Assembly: GCF_016598775.1 (NCBI RefSeq)
Contig: NZ_CP066802.1
Location: 1,240,001-1,304,000, forward strand
Direction of reading: 5' to 3'
From: Actinomyces weissii
GTDB lineage: Bacteria > Actinomycetota > Actinomycetes > Actinomycetales > Actinomycetaceae
Length of the DNA stretch: 64,000 bases
Below, piece by piece: positions 57,626 to 64,000 of this stretch; position 1 is the stretch's first letter, and every line of letters begins with the position of its first letter. Below the pieces are notes generated by a model. That model saw only the letters and a list, made by a program, of their open reading frames with translations. It had not been told where the DNA came from and made no database searches. A program made the position numbers and the translations under genes.

Positions 57626-60529
57626 TCACTCCTCCGGGGTGGCTGCCTGCGTACAGACCTCCTGGCAGCGCAGGCACCGTTCCAAGTCGCTCAGGTGCTT
57701 GCGCAACAGGTGGGTCAGTGCCGCGGGGGCCTGCCCGTGGCTTGCCAGCCAGGAGCGAACATCCTGGGCGTCCTGCTGGCTGCCGGCGTGCGGGAACAGC
57801 CCTGACACCAGACGGCTGGCCACCTCCTGGCTGCGCCCGGCCCAGACCTGCTCCAGGTGTTCCAGGTACCGGGTGGTGAAGACGGCGGTGAGGCCGCGGT
57901 GCGCGTCCGGGTTGAAGGCCTGCACCAGGGCGTCCACCTGGTCGTTGCTCAGGGACCGGTCCTCCAGCAGGCGGGTGAAGACCTGCTCCTTGAGCGACGC
58001 CGTAGGCGCGCTGTGCCGCACCCGCAGGGCGGCCACCAGGCCGCTGGAGGAGGGGTCGGCCTGCTCCTGGATCCGCAGGTCCTCCTCCCCCAGGCGCCCG
58101 ATGCGGGCCAGGGAGGTCAGCACCGACCACCGCAGCTCGTGGTCCAGCTCCAGGCCCGCCAGCTCCCCGCCCAGTACCTGCCGCAGGCGCCTCTCCGCCA
58201 GGTCCAGCCACTGGCTGGGGGCCTGGCCCAGTCCGCCGGCGGCCCGCACCCAGGCCCGGGCCCGGACCAGCTGGGCGTCGCTGCCAGCGGCAGCCTGCCG
58301 GAGCAGAGGCCAGGCGCCCAGGCTGGCCGCGCCGACCGCCTGGCTCCCAGACTCCTGGTTCCCGGCCGCCTGGCTCCCAGACTCCTGGTTTCCAGCCTCC
58401 CCCGGCCCGGTCTCCTCCCCCGTGGCCTTCTCCGCTAGCTGCCCGTCCGCCTGGTCCGTCTGCGTCCCGATCTCGTCGAGCACGGTCAGGGGCAGCAGGG
58501 CGGCGAGCCGCTCCGCGGGCGGGCACAGCCTGCTGGCCAGGCGGGCCTGCTCCAGCAGCAGCCCCAGGGTGGCGGGCGCCGTCGAGTCATCGGCCTGGGT
58601 GATGACCGCCTGGATGAACTCCTGGGGGCTGAGCAGCGCGTCCCGCACCAGGTTGTGCAGCACCGACCACCACACGGCCCGGGTCAGCGGGTCGGGCAGG
58701 GCCGCCAGGTGCTCCAGGGCGGTGCGCAGCGAGCGCGGGTCCGGACGGACGACGGCGTAGGTCAGGTCCTCGTCGTTGACGGTCAGCAGGTCAGGCACCG
58801 GCAGTCCTTGGGCCTGGGGCAAGTCGACGGACTCCTGGTCCAGGACGACGGACAGGCTCTGGGTACGCTGCAGCTGCCCCTGCGCGGTGAGCTGGTAGAA
58901 GCCCACCTTCAGGGTGTGGGGCCGCAGCACCTGCTGGCCGGTGCGCGGGTCGGTGCACTCCTGCTCCAGCCGCAGGGAGCGCACGTGCCCGTCCGTGGCC
59001 TCCAGCTGGGGGCGGATGACGGAGGGGCCGCTGGTACGCAGCCAGGCCTGGGCCCAGGCCTCCATGTCCCGTCCGGTGGCCTCGCTGAGCACCCGCATGA
59101 GGTCCGCCAGGCTGGCGTTTCCGAAGGCGTGCTCCTGGAAGAGCCGCTGAGCCGCCGCGGTGAAGGCCTCCTGGCCCACGTGGGCCACCAGCTGCTTGAG
59201 CACCGCGGCGCCCTTGGCGTAGCTGATGCCGTCGAAGGTCTGGCGGGCCGCCTCCACGTCCGCGACCGTGGCCACGATCGGGTGGGTGGTCTCGGGGCGG
59301 GAGTCCTCCAGGTAGGCCCAGGCCTTGCGGCCCGCCGCGAAGGCCACCCAGGCGTCGTCGAAGCCGGTGGCCTCCGCCTGCGCCCAGGTGCCTTGGTGGT
59401 CGGCGAAGGACTCCTTGAGCCAGATGTCGTCCCACCACCGCGGGGTCACCAGGTCCCCGAACCACATGTGGCACATCTCGTGGAGCACCACGTTGGCGCG
59501 GCCGCCCCGCTGGGCCCGGGTGGCGGGGCCCCGGTAGAGGAAGAGGTCCTCGTTGAAGGTCACGCAGCCGGGGTTCTCCATGGCCCCCAGGTTGTACTCC
59601 GGCACCAGCACGCTGTCGTATGAGCCCCAGGGGTAGGGGAAGCCGTAGCTGCGGTCGTACAGGTCCAGACCGGAGCGGGTGGTCTCCAGCAGCTCGGCGG
59701 CGTCCAGGTGCTCAGCCAGGCTGGCGCGGCAGCACCAGGACAGGTCCACCGGCGGGTCCTGGGGGCGCAGGCGGGAGCGCCACTGGCCGGTGACCTGGTG
59801 CCACGGCCCGGCCGCCAGGGCGGTCAGGTAGCTGGGCAGCGGCTTGGTGGGGGCGAAACGGGTGAGCTGATTGCCTGCCGCCGTCGTCCCGGTGGAGGCC
59901 ACGACCCCGTTGCCCAGCAGCAGCCAGCCCTGGGGGTGCTCCACGGTCAGGGTGAAGGGGGCCTTGAGGTCGGGCTGCTCCAGGCAGGGCCAGGCACGGC
60001 GGGCGTCGGAGGGCTCAAAGTGCGTGTACAGGTAGGTGGCCTGGTCCACGGGGTCGTGGAAGCGGTGCAGGCCCTGGCCGCTGTTAGAGAACTGGCCCAC
60101 CGCCTCCACTTCCAGCAGGTGCTGCCCCACGGCCAGTGGCGGCAGCGTGAGCCGGGCCCCGTCCCAGCGGACCTCCACGCGCTGGCCGTCCACCTCCAGG
60201 GACCCGACCGCCTGTCCCAGAAAGTCCACCCAAGCCCCTTCCGAGGACGCCTGCCGGACGTCAACTACCAGCCGGGAACGCACCGGGAACCGGGAATCCT
60301 GCGGCCGGGTAGCCGGGGTCAGGTCCAGGTGGACCTCCAGGGACTCCAGGCGCAGCAGCGCCGAGCGCCAGGCGCACTCCTCCCGACCCAGGTTGCGCGG
60401 GGAGGCGGGCTGGTCAGGCTTAGGGGCGGCGTGGCCGGAAGGAGCCGTAACCGTCTCGGGGATCGTGGTGGTGGCCTCGGCGGCAGGCTCGTTGGCGGTG
60501 GGCTCGGGGGCGGCTTCTGTCTCGTGCAC
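57626..60529 (-). CDS. pepN: Aminopeptidase N (M1 zinc metallopeptidase)
   Basis: The 967-residue enzyme removes N-terminal residues from peptides. The substrate-anchoring GAMEN is at 315-319, and the zinc site is HEMCH (His350, Glu351, His354) with Glu373 eighteen residues on. An N-terminal disordered Ala/Pro/Glu/Thr stretch of about 50 residues is an extension. A near-perfect 10-residue tandem repeat (AGNQESGSQA then AGNQESGSQA-like) lies in a linker around 711-731. The C-terminal ERAP1-like helical domain is complete. The GTG start has TAGGAT six bases upstream. There is no signal peptide. Confidence 0.94.
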   Translation of the reverse strand: MHETEAAPEPTANEPAAEATTTIPETVTAPSGHAAPKPDQPASPRNLGREECAWRSALLRLESLEVHLDLTPATRPQDSRFPVRSRLVVDVRQASSEGAWVDFLGQAVGSLEVDGQRVEVRWDGARLTLPPLAVGQHLLEVEAVGQFSNSGQGLHRFHDPVDQATYLYTHFEPSDARRAWPCLEQPDLKAPFTLTVEHPQGWLLLGNGVVASTGTTAAGNQLTRFAPTKPLPSYLTALAAGPWHQVTGQWRSRLRPQDPPVDLSWCCRASLAEHLDAAELLETTRSGLDLYDRSYGFPYPWGSYDSVLVPEYNLGAMENPGCVTFNEDLFLYRGPATRAQRGGRANVVLHEMCHMWFGDLVTPRWWDDIWLKESFADHQGTWAQAEATGFDDAWVAFAAGRKAWAYLEDSRPETTHPIVATVADVEAARQTFDGISYAKGAAVLKQLVAHVGQEAFTAAAQRLFQEHAFGNASLADLMRVLSEATGRDMEAWAQAWLRTSGPSVIRPQLEATDGHVRSLRLEQECTDPRTGQQVLRPHTLKVGFYQLTAQGQLQRTQSLSVVLDQESVDLPQAQGLPVPDLLTVNDEDLTYAVVRPDPRSLRTALEHLAALPDPLTRAVWWSVLHNLVRDALLSPQEFIQAVITQADDSTAPATLGLLLEQARLASRLCPPAERLAALLPLTVLDEIGTQTDQADGQLAEKATGEETGPGEAGNQESGSQAAGNQESGSQAVGAASLGAWPLLRQAAAGSDAQLVRARAWVRAAGGLGQAPSQWLDLAERRLRQVLGGELAGLELDHELRWSVLTSLARIGRLGEEDLRIQEQADPSSSGLVAALRVRHSAPTASLKEQVFTRLLEDRSLSNDQVDALVQAFNPDAHRGLTAVFTTRYLEHLEQVWAGRSQEVASRLVSGLFPHAGSQQDAQDVRSWLASHGQAPAALTHLLRKHLSDLERCLRCQEVCTQAATPEE
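58338..58397. repeat. 30-bp in-frame tandem repeat within pepN
   Basis: The unit starting GCCTGGCTCCCAGACTCC at 58338-58367 recurs at 58368-58397 with two mismatches. It adds ten residues to a Gln/Ser/Gly-rich linker and leaves the frame intact. Confidence 0.9.
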
Positions 60530-60535
60530 GCGGGC

Positions 60536-60599
60536 ATCCTACGGAGGCGTTCCGGGGCTGTGGACAAGCCTGACCGGCGGCGACGCCCACCACTAGGCT
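60536..60599. promoter_or_regulatory. Divergent leaderless promoters for pepN and the HNH nuclease gene
   Basis: TAGGAT on the minus strand (60541-60536) and TAGGCT on the plus strand (60594-60599) each end six bases before their GTG. Start codons are 77 bases apart. Confidence 0.6.
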
Positions 60600-60605
60600 C
60601 GGGCC

Positions 60606-61676
60606 GTGCTCCTCCCCCAGCCAGTGACTACCATCGCCGTCGGCCTGCTCCTGGCCGCGCAGGCCGCTTCCTCGACCTCACTGACGGACCTCCCGCAGCC
60701 TCCTACCGAGGCGGCCGTCCTGCCCGAGGCGTACGCCTCGGCCCGGCAGCAGCCTCCGGAGACACAGCCTCCTGCGGCGGAGCTGGCCCCGCCCCTGGCA
60801 GGGGAGCTGCTGAGCGCGGAGGCGGCCTTGACGGCGCTGGCCACCCTGCCTGCCGACTCCCCCGCCCCCGAGTCCTGGCACAGCCAGGGCGGCCGCAAGG
60901 GCTGGTTCGGTGAGCCGTGGGCGGACGTGGACGCTAACGGCTGCGACACGCGCAACGACGTGCTGGGCCGGGACCTGCTGGAGGCCGACTACTCCCGCCG
61001 CGACGGACTACAGCCCCGCAGCGAGGGCCGGGGCCAGGGGGCCTACGTCTGCCCGGACGCGACCGTGTGGACTGGCCTGCTCCAGGACCCCTACACCGGC
61101 ACCGAGCTGCGCTACCAGCGCGGGGAGGACACCTCCCCCGAGGTACAGATCGACCACGTGGTGCCCCTGAGCTACCTGTACGCGCACGGGGCCTGGCAGT
61201 GGGACGCGGGCAAGCGCCTCCAGGCGGCCAACGACCCCTTGAACCTGCTGGCCGTGCAGGGGCAGGTCAACCAGGACAAGGGCAGCTGCGGCCCCGCCAC
61301 CTGCCCCTCCGGCACCACCGAGAACGGCACCTGGCGCCCCCAGTCCGGGCGGGGCTGGTGGCCACCCAGCACCGAGTTCCGCTGCCAGTACGCGGCCCGC
61401 TTCGTGTCGGTGGCGGCGGCCTACCAGCTGGGCCTGCCCGAGGCGGACCGCCAGGCGCTCGCGGGGGTGCTCACGGACTGCGCCGCAGGCGGCGACGGCA
61501 GCACCGGCTCCCAGGTGGTTGGAAGCATCCGCCGGGGCGCTGTCAGGCTGTGGGCGGACCCGGCACTGCTGGTCATGCTGGCGGCCGGTCTGGCCTGCCT
61601 GGGGCTGGGGCTGCTGGCCTGGCCGCGGCATCGGCGAGGGCGCCCGGGCCGGGGCCGGGGCCGACGTCGGAGCTAG
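60606..61676 (+). CDS. Exported, membrane-anchored HNH endonuclease family protein
   Basis: The 356-residue protein has an N-terminal hydrophobic export signal (TTIAVGLLLAAQAASS), a Pro/Ala/Glu-rich spacer, and a nuclease domain at about 100-290. Metal and catalytic residues appear as Asp183-His184 in QIDHVVPLS and Asn209/Asn213 in NDPLNLL, the DUF1524/GmrSD-C-type HNH pattern. The C-terminus has a membrane helix (LLVMLAAGLACLGLGLLAW) followed by an Arg/Gly-rich cytoplasmic tail. It should therefore work outside the cell, perhaps on environmental DNA. Secreted HNH nucleases without the tail anchor are common in actinobacteria. Confidence 0.86.
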   Translation: MLLPQPVTTIAVGLLLAAQAASSTSLTDLPQPPTEAAVLPEAYASARQQPPETQPPAAELAPPLAGELLSAEAALTALATLPADSPAPESWHSQGGRKGWFGEPWADVDANGCDTRNDVLGRDLLEADYSRRDGLQPRSEGRGQGAYVCPDATVWTGLLQDPYTGTELRYQRGEDTSPEVQIDHVVPLSYLYAHGAWQWDAGKRLQAANDPLNLLAVQGQVNQDKGSCGPATCPSGTTENGTWRPQSGRGWWPPSTEFRCQYAARFVSVAAAYQLGLPEADRQALAGVLTDCAAGGDGSTGSQVVGSIRRGAVRLWADPALLVMLAAGLACLGLGLLAWPRHRRGRPGRGRGRRRS

Positions 61677-61679
61677 GAT
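61674..61679 (+). promoter_or_regulatory. -10 box of a leaderless promoter for the S4 gene
   Basis: TAGGAT overlaps the stop codon of the nuclease gene and ends six bases before the ATG at 61686. Confidence 0.55.
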
Positions 61680-61685
61680 CCCGTC

Positions 61686-62111
61686 ATGGCATACAGCTCC
61701 CCTAAGGGCCCAGTGACAGCGCCTGTAAGCACGGCTGGCTCGGTCCGGGTTGACGTGTGGCTGTGGAGCGTGCGCCAGCTGAAGTCACGTTCTGCGGCAA
61801 CCAGCGCCTGCAAGGCCGGGCACGTGCGGGTCAACGGAGAGCCCGCCAAGCCTGCCCAGCAGGTACACATCGGGGACGAGGTACGCCTGCGCGTGGACGG
61901 TTTCGACCGTTTCCTACGGGTGGAGGGCCTGCTGGTCAAACGGGTGGGGGCGGCGGTAGCGCAGCAGTGCTACACGGGCTTCTCCCCGCCCCGCCCCTCC
62001 CCCTTGGACGCCCCGGCACCGGTCCTACGGGCACGTGGCTCAGGGCGCCCCACCAAGAAGGAGCGGCGGCAGCTTGACGCGCTCATGGGCGGCGGCAGGC
62101 GCCGCTCCTAG
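61686..62111 (+). CDS. S4-domain RNA-binding protein (HslR/Hsp15-like)
   Basis: The 141-residue protein has an S4 RNA-binding domain at about 18-75 (RVDVWLWSVRQLKSRSAATSACKAGHVRVNGEPAKPAQQVHIGDEV in outline) and a short basic C-terminus with GRPTKKERRQLD. Hsp15 relatives rescue stalled 50S subunits carrying nascent chains. No other function is suggested by the neighbours. Confidence 0.88.
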   Translation: MAYSSPKGPVTAPVSTAGSVRVDVWLWSVRQLKSRSAATSACKAGHVRVNGEPAKPAQQVHIGDEVRLRVDGFDRFLRVEGLLVKRVGAAVAQQCYTGFSPPRPSPLDAPAPVLRARGSGRPTKKERRQLDALMGGGRRRS

Positions 62112-62185
62112 CGCCGTCCCCCACATAACGTTTTGGTATTCATCACGCAGTCAGTTCTCCAGTAGTTAGAGACGGCTCACACAGG

Positions 62186-62191
62186 TAACGT
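62186..62191 (+). promoter_or_regulatory. -10 box of a probable leaderless promoter for the P-loop kinase gene
   Basis: TAACGT ends seven bases before the ATG at 62199, in an AT-richer stretch (62124-62198) that also holds a second AACGTTTT at 62128. Confidence 0.5.
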
Positions 62192-62198
62192 TTAGATC

Positions 62199-62723
62199 AT
62201 GGAAGCGTGTTTGATCGTTGTATGTGGCTTGCCTGCCTCCGGCAAGAGCACCGTCTCCCGGATACTGGCTGAGGACCTGAAGGCCGCCTACCTGCAGGTG
62301 GACACGATCGAGACCGCTATCGCCCGCGCTCAGCACCGCCGGGGGCTGCTCACCGGAGGCGAGGGCTACGAGGTCGCCTACCGGGTGGCCACCGACCAGC
62401 TGCGGACAGGCCTGGACGTGGTCGCCGAGTGCGTCAACCCCCTACAGGTCACCCGTGAGGCCTGGGCGGAGGTGGCGCGGCACTGCTGCTCCCGGCTCGT
62501 GGAGGTCGAGCTGGTCTGCTCCGACCCCGAGCTGCACCGTCAGCGCCTGGAGAGCCGTGCACCACAGTCACCCAGCCTGGGCAACCCCACCTGGCAGGAG
62601 GTACAGGACCGCGAGTACGAACCCTGGCGACGCCCCCACCTGCAGCTGGACACCGCCAGGCTCAAGCCCGTCCAGGCGGCGGCAGCGGTGATGACCTACA
62701 TGAGCCGTCAGGGCGTGTTCTAG
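62199..62723 (+). CDS. P-loop kinase-like ATPase (AAA_33 family)
   Basis: The 174-residue protein begins EACLIVVCGLPASGKSTVSR with a Walker A GLPASGKST, followed by LQVDTIETAI (acceptor/magnesium region) and the late LVCSDPELHRQRLESR, where conserved arginines would form the lid. The family contains kinases for small molecules, polynucleotides and antibiotics; the target is unknown. It is followed 79 bases later by a macrodomain gene on the same strand, both with leaderless promoters, so co-expression is not assured. Confidence 0.82.
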   Translation: MEACLIVVCGLPASGKSTVSRILAEDLKAAYLQVDTIETAIARAQHRRGLLTGGEGYEVAYRVATDQLRTGLDVVAECVNPLQVTREAWAEVARHCCSRLVEVELVCSDPELHRQRLESRAPQSPSLGNPTWQEVQDREYEPWRRPHLQLDTARLKPVQAAAAVMTYMSRQGVF

Positions 62724-62789
62724 ACGCCCCACCCGCCCCACAGGGAGCAGCCAGCCAGCTAACCGGGCCCACCAGGCCGCGCCAGGGTG

Positions 62790-62795
62790 CATCCT
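62790..62795 (+). promoter_or_regulatory. -10 box of a probable leaderless promoter for the macrodomain gene
   Basis: CATCCT ends six bases before the ATG at 62802 and no ribosome site is present. Confidence 0.4.
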
Positions 62796-62801
62796 GGTCC
62801 G

Positions 62802-63368
62802 ATGCAGGTAGAGGCCGTCCTGGGGGACATCACCCAGCAGCACGTGGACGCCGTCGTCAACGCTGCGAACTCCGGGCTGCTAGGTGGCGGGGGTGTTGAC
62901 GGCGCGATCCACCGGGCGGCCGGGCCGGAGCTGCTGCAGGCCTGCCGGGAGCTGCGCCGAGAGCGCTTCCCACAGGGGCTGCCGGTGGGCCAGGCGGTGG
63001 CCACGCCAGGTTTCGCGCTGCCCGCCCGCTGGGTGCTGCACACGGTCGGCCCTAATCGGCACCAGGGGCAGACGGACCCGGGCCTGCTACGCCGCGCCTT
63101 CCTGAGCTGCCTGCGGCTGGCGGCCGATCTGGGCTGCCGGAGCGTGGCCCTGCCTGCGGTCTCCGGCGGCGCCTACGGCTGGGCGGCGGACGACGTCGCC
63201 CGCGAGGCTGCTGGAGCGGTCCGGGACTTCGCCTACGGCCTGGAAGGCGCGCCCGGACCGGTGGGGCTGGTGCGCTTCGTGCTCTTCAACGAGCCGCTGC
63301 TGACCGCGTTCCGCACCCACCTGGACGGCATGGGAGGATCGGGAGCCTGTTTCCGGGAGACGGAATAA
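62802..63368 (+). CDS. Macrodomain protein (O-acetyl-ADP-ribose deacetylase-like)
   Basis: The 188-residue macrodomain binds ADP-ribose derivatives. Its hallmark is DAVVNAANSGLLGGGGVDGAIHRAAG (quoted in outline), where NAAN and the following Gly loop and Asp act in catalysis in MacroD-type hydrolases. The second loop is LPAVSGGAYGW, a variant of PAISTGxYGxP. It may hydrolyse O-acetyl-ADP-ribose or remove mono-ADP-ribose from proteins. No ADP-ribosyltransferase or sirtuin gene is visible nearby. An ATG 15 bases upstream is an alternative start. Confidence 0.88.
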   Translation: MQVEAVLGDITQQHVDAVVNAANSGLLGGGGVDGAIHRAAGPELLQACRELRRERFPQGLPVGQAVATPGFALPARWVLHTVGPNRHQGQTDPGLLRRAFLSCLRLAADLGCRSVALPAVSGGAYGWAADDVAREAAGAVRDFAYGLEGAPGPVGLVRFVLFNEPLLTAFRTHLDGMGGSGACFRETE

Positions 63369-63411
63369 ACACGGCGGGCGGGCGTTGACCCTGCTGCGGG
63401 CATCAGGCCCC

Positions 63412-63417
63412 TATACT
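63412..63417 (+). promoter_or_regulatory. Candidate -10 box for the cupin gene
   Basis: TATACT is a good sigma-A -10 hexamer. TTGACC lies 21 bases upstream, a long spacing, so the -35 pairing is uncertain. Confidence 0.45.
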
Positions 63418-63462
63418 CATACCCAGCACCATGCTTCCTGAGCCAATTAGAAAGGGATACTG

Positions 63463-63927
63463 ATGGAAATCATTGACAACGGCCCCCAGCCCAACGCCTT
63501 CGACATCGAGACCGCCACCACCGAGAACGACACCTACCGCACGGTGGCCTGGACGGGCCGCTACCTGCAGGTGACGCTCATGTCCATCCCGGTGGGTGAG
63601 TCGATCGGCTTGGAGACCCACCCGGAGACCGACCAGTTCTTGCGCATCGACGCTGGTAAGGGCCGCTGCGTCATGGGTCCGAGCGAGCACGACCTGACCT
63701 TCGAGCAGGAGGTCGAGGACGGCTGGTCCATCCAGGTCCCCGCAGGCACCTGGCACGACGTCATCAACACCGGTGACGAGCCGCTGCGTCTGTACACCGT
63801 CTACGCTCCCGTGCACCACGCCCAGGGCATCGTGCAGCGCACCTTCGCCGAGGCGGAGGCGGACGAGGAGGCCGGCCGTGACGAGCCGCCGTCGTGGACC
63901 GTGCAGCCCGAGGGTGCTGCCCACTGA
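63463..63927 (+). CDS. Cupin-domain protein
   Basis: The 154-residue protein has the two cupin motifs: IGLETHPETDQFLRIDAGKGR (first metal-ligand block, His and Glu; quoted in outline) and PAGTWHDVINTGDEPLRLYTVYAP (second, with the third His). A small metal-binding beta-barrel is expected; the reaction is unknown. AAAGGG lies eight to ten bases before the ATG. The C-terminal acidic tail (FAEAEADEEAGRDEPPSW) is not part of the barrel. A strong terminator follows. Confidence 0.88.
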   Translation: MEIIDNGPQPNAFDIETATTENDTYRTVAWTGRYLQVTLMSIPVGESIGLETHPETDQFLRIDAGKGRCVMGPSEHDLTFEQEVEDGWSIQVPAGTWHDVINTGDEPLRLYTVYAPVHHAQGIVQRTFAEAEADEEAGRDEPPSWTVQPEGAAH

Positions 63928-63960
63928 TCCACGTAGCACCGCCCGCTGAGGGCGCAAGCA

Positions 63961-64000
63961 GGGGCTCCCTGGTACCGGCTGAGACCGGCCAGGGAGCCCC
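63961..64000 (+). terminator. Terminator after the cupin gene
   Basis: GGGGCTCCCTGG (63961-63972) pairs perfectly with CCAGGGAGCCCC (63989-64000), and an inner CCGG/CCGG pair extends the stem with a small bulge. Confidence 0.8.

Noticed and set aside
1-64000. CRISPR arrays, rRNA or tRNA genes, complete prophage or insertion sequence with transposase
   Set aside because: No regularly spaced repeats, no tRNA cloverleaf with TTCRA-type loop, no rRNA signatures and no transposase, integrase or phage structural genes were recognised on either strand.

Overview
The window is very GC-rich, with short intergenic spaces and many GTG starts. It encodes a single-chain type I fatty acid synthase, RbpA, PafBC, GarA, FtsR and a HelY helicase, all marks of an actinobacterium. 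Together with the DhaKLM and sucrose phosphotransferase genes, a fermentative Actinomyces or close relative (Actinomycetaceae) fits best. The genus is inferred from gene content, not from a search.

Layout. 1-5 kb: the tail of a repeat-domain protein, then HAD phosphatase, fmt, rsmB and rpe. 5.3-19 kb: a lipid block of biotin carboxylase/carrier, carboxyltransferase, a 3161-residue FAS I and acpS, which would make malonyl-CoA, elongate it and activate the carrier domain. The 3' end of acpS is interrupted by an AT-richer alpha/beta hydrolase gene bounded by a perfect 69-bp direct repeat. 20-24.7 kb: dhaKLM, a putP-like symporter and a DUF805 membrane protein. 24.7-27.7 kb: an accessory stretch with a MITE-like element and a small membrane protein, then an FMN riboswitch ahead of a permease and binding protein that look like a riboflavin transporter without its ATPase. 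27.9-30.1 kb: hisE-hisG and a PfkB sugar-phosphate kinase. 30.4-42.6 kb: DUF3866, pafB, pafC, tatA, tatC, a diacylglycerol kinase, helY, DUF808, lnt and ppm1. 42.8-47.8 kb: rbpA, a phosphofructokinase with unusual specificity residues, an internally deleted acetyltransferase, an ABC exporter pair and an SGNH hydrolase. 47.9-52.8 kb: a sucrose regulon (LacI regulator, EIIBCA, GH32 hydrolase) with matching operators. 52.9-57.5 kb: an Hsp70-like protein and the garA-ftsR-bifunctional nuclease-MerR block. 57.6-64 kb: aminopeptidase N, an exported HNH nuclease, an S4 protein, a P-loop kinase, a macrodomain protein and a cupin.

Two patterns run through the window. About eighteen genes carry a TANNNT-like -10 box exactly six (once seven) bases before the start codon, with no Shine-Dalgarno sequence, which predicts widespread leaderless mRNA. 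Second, small duplications sit at the 3' ends of genes (acpS, dhaM, pfkA). The acpS insertion is the most unusual structure here. No CRISPR array, rRNA or tRNA gene was seen.
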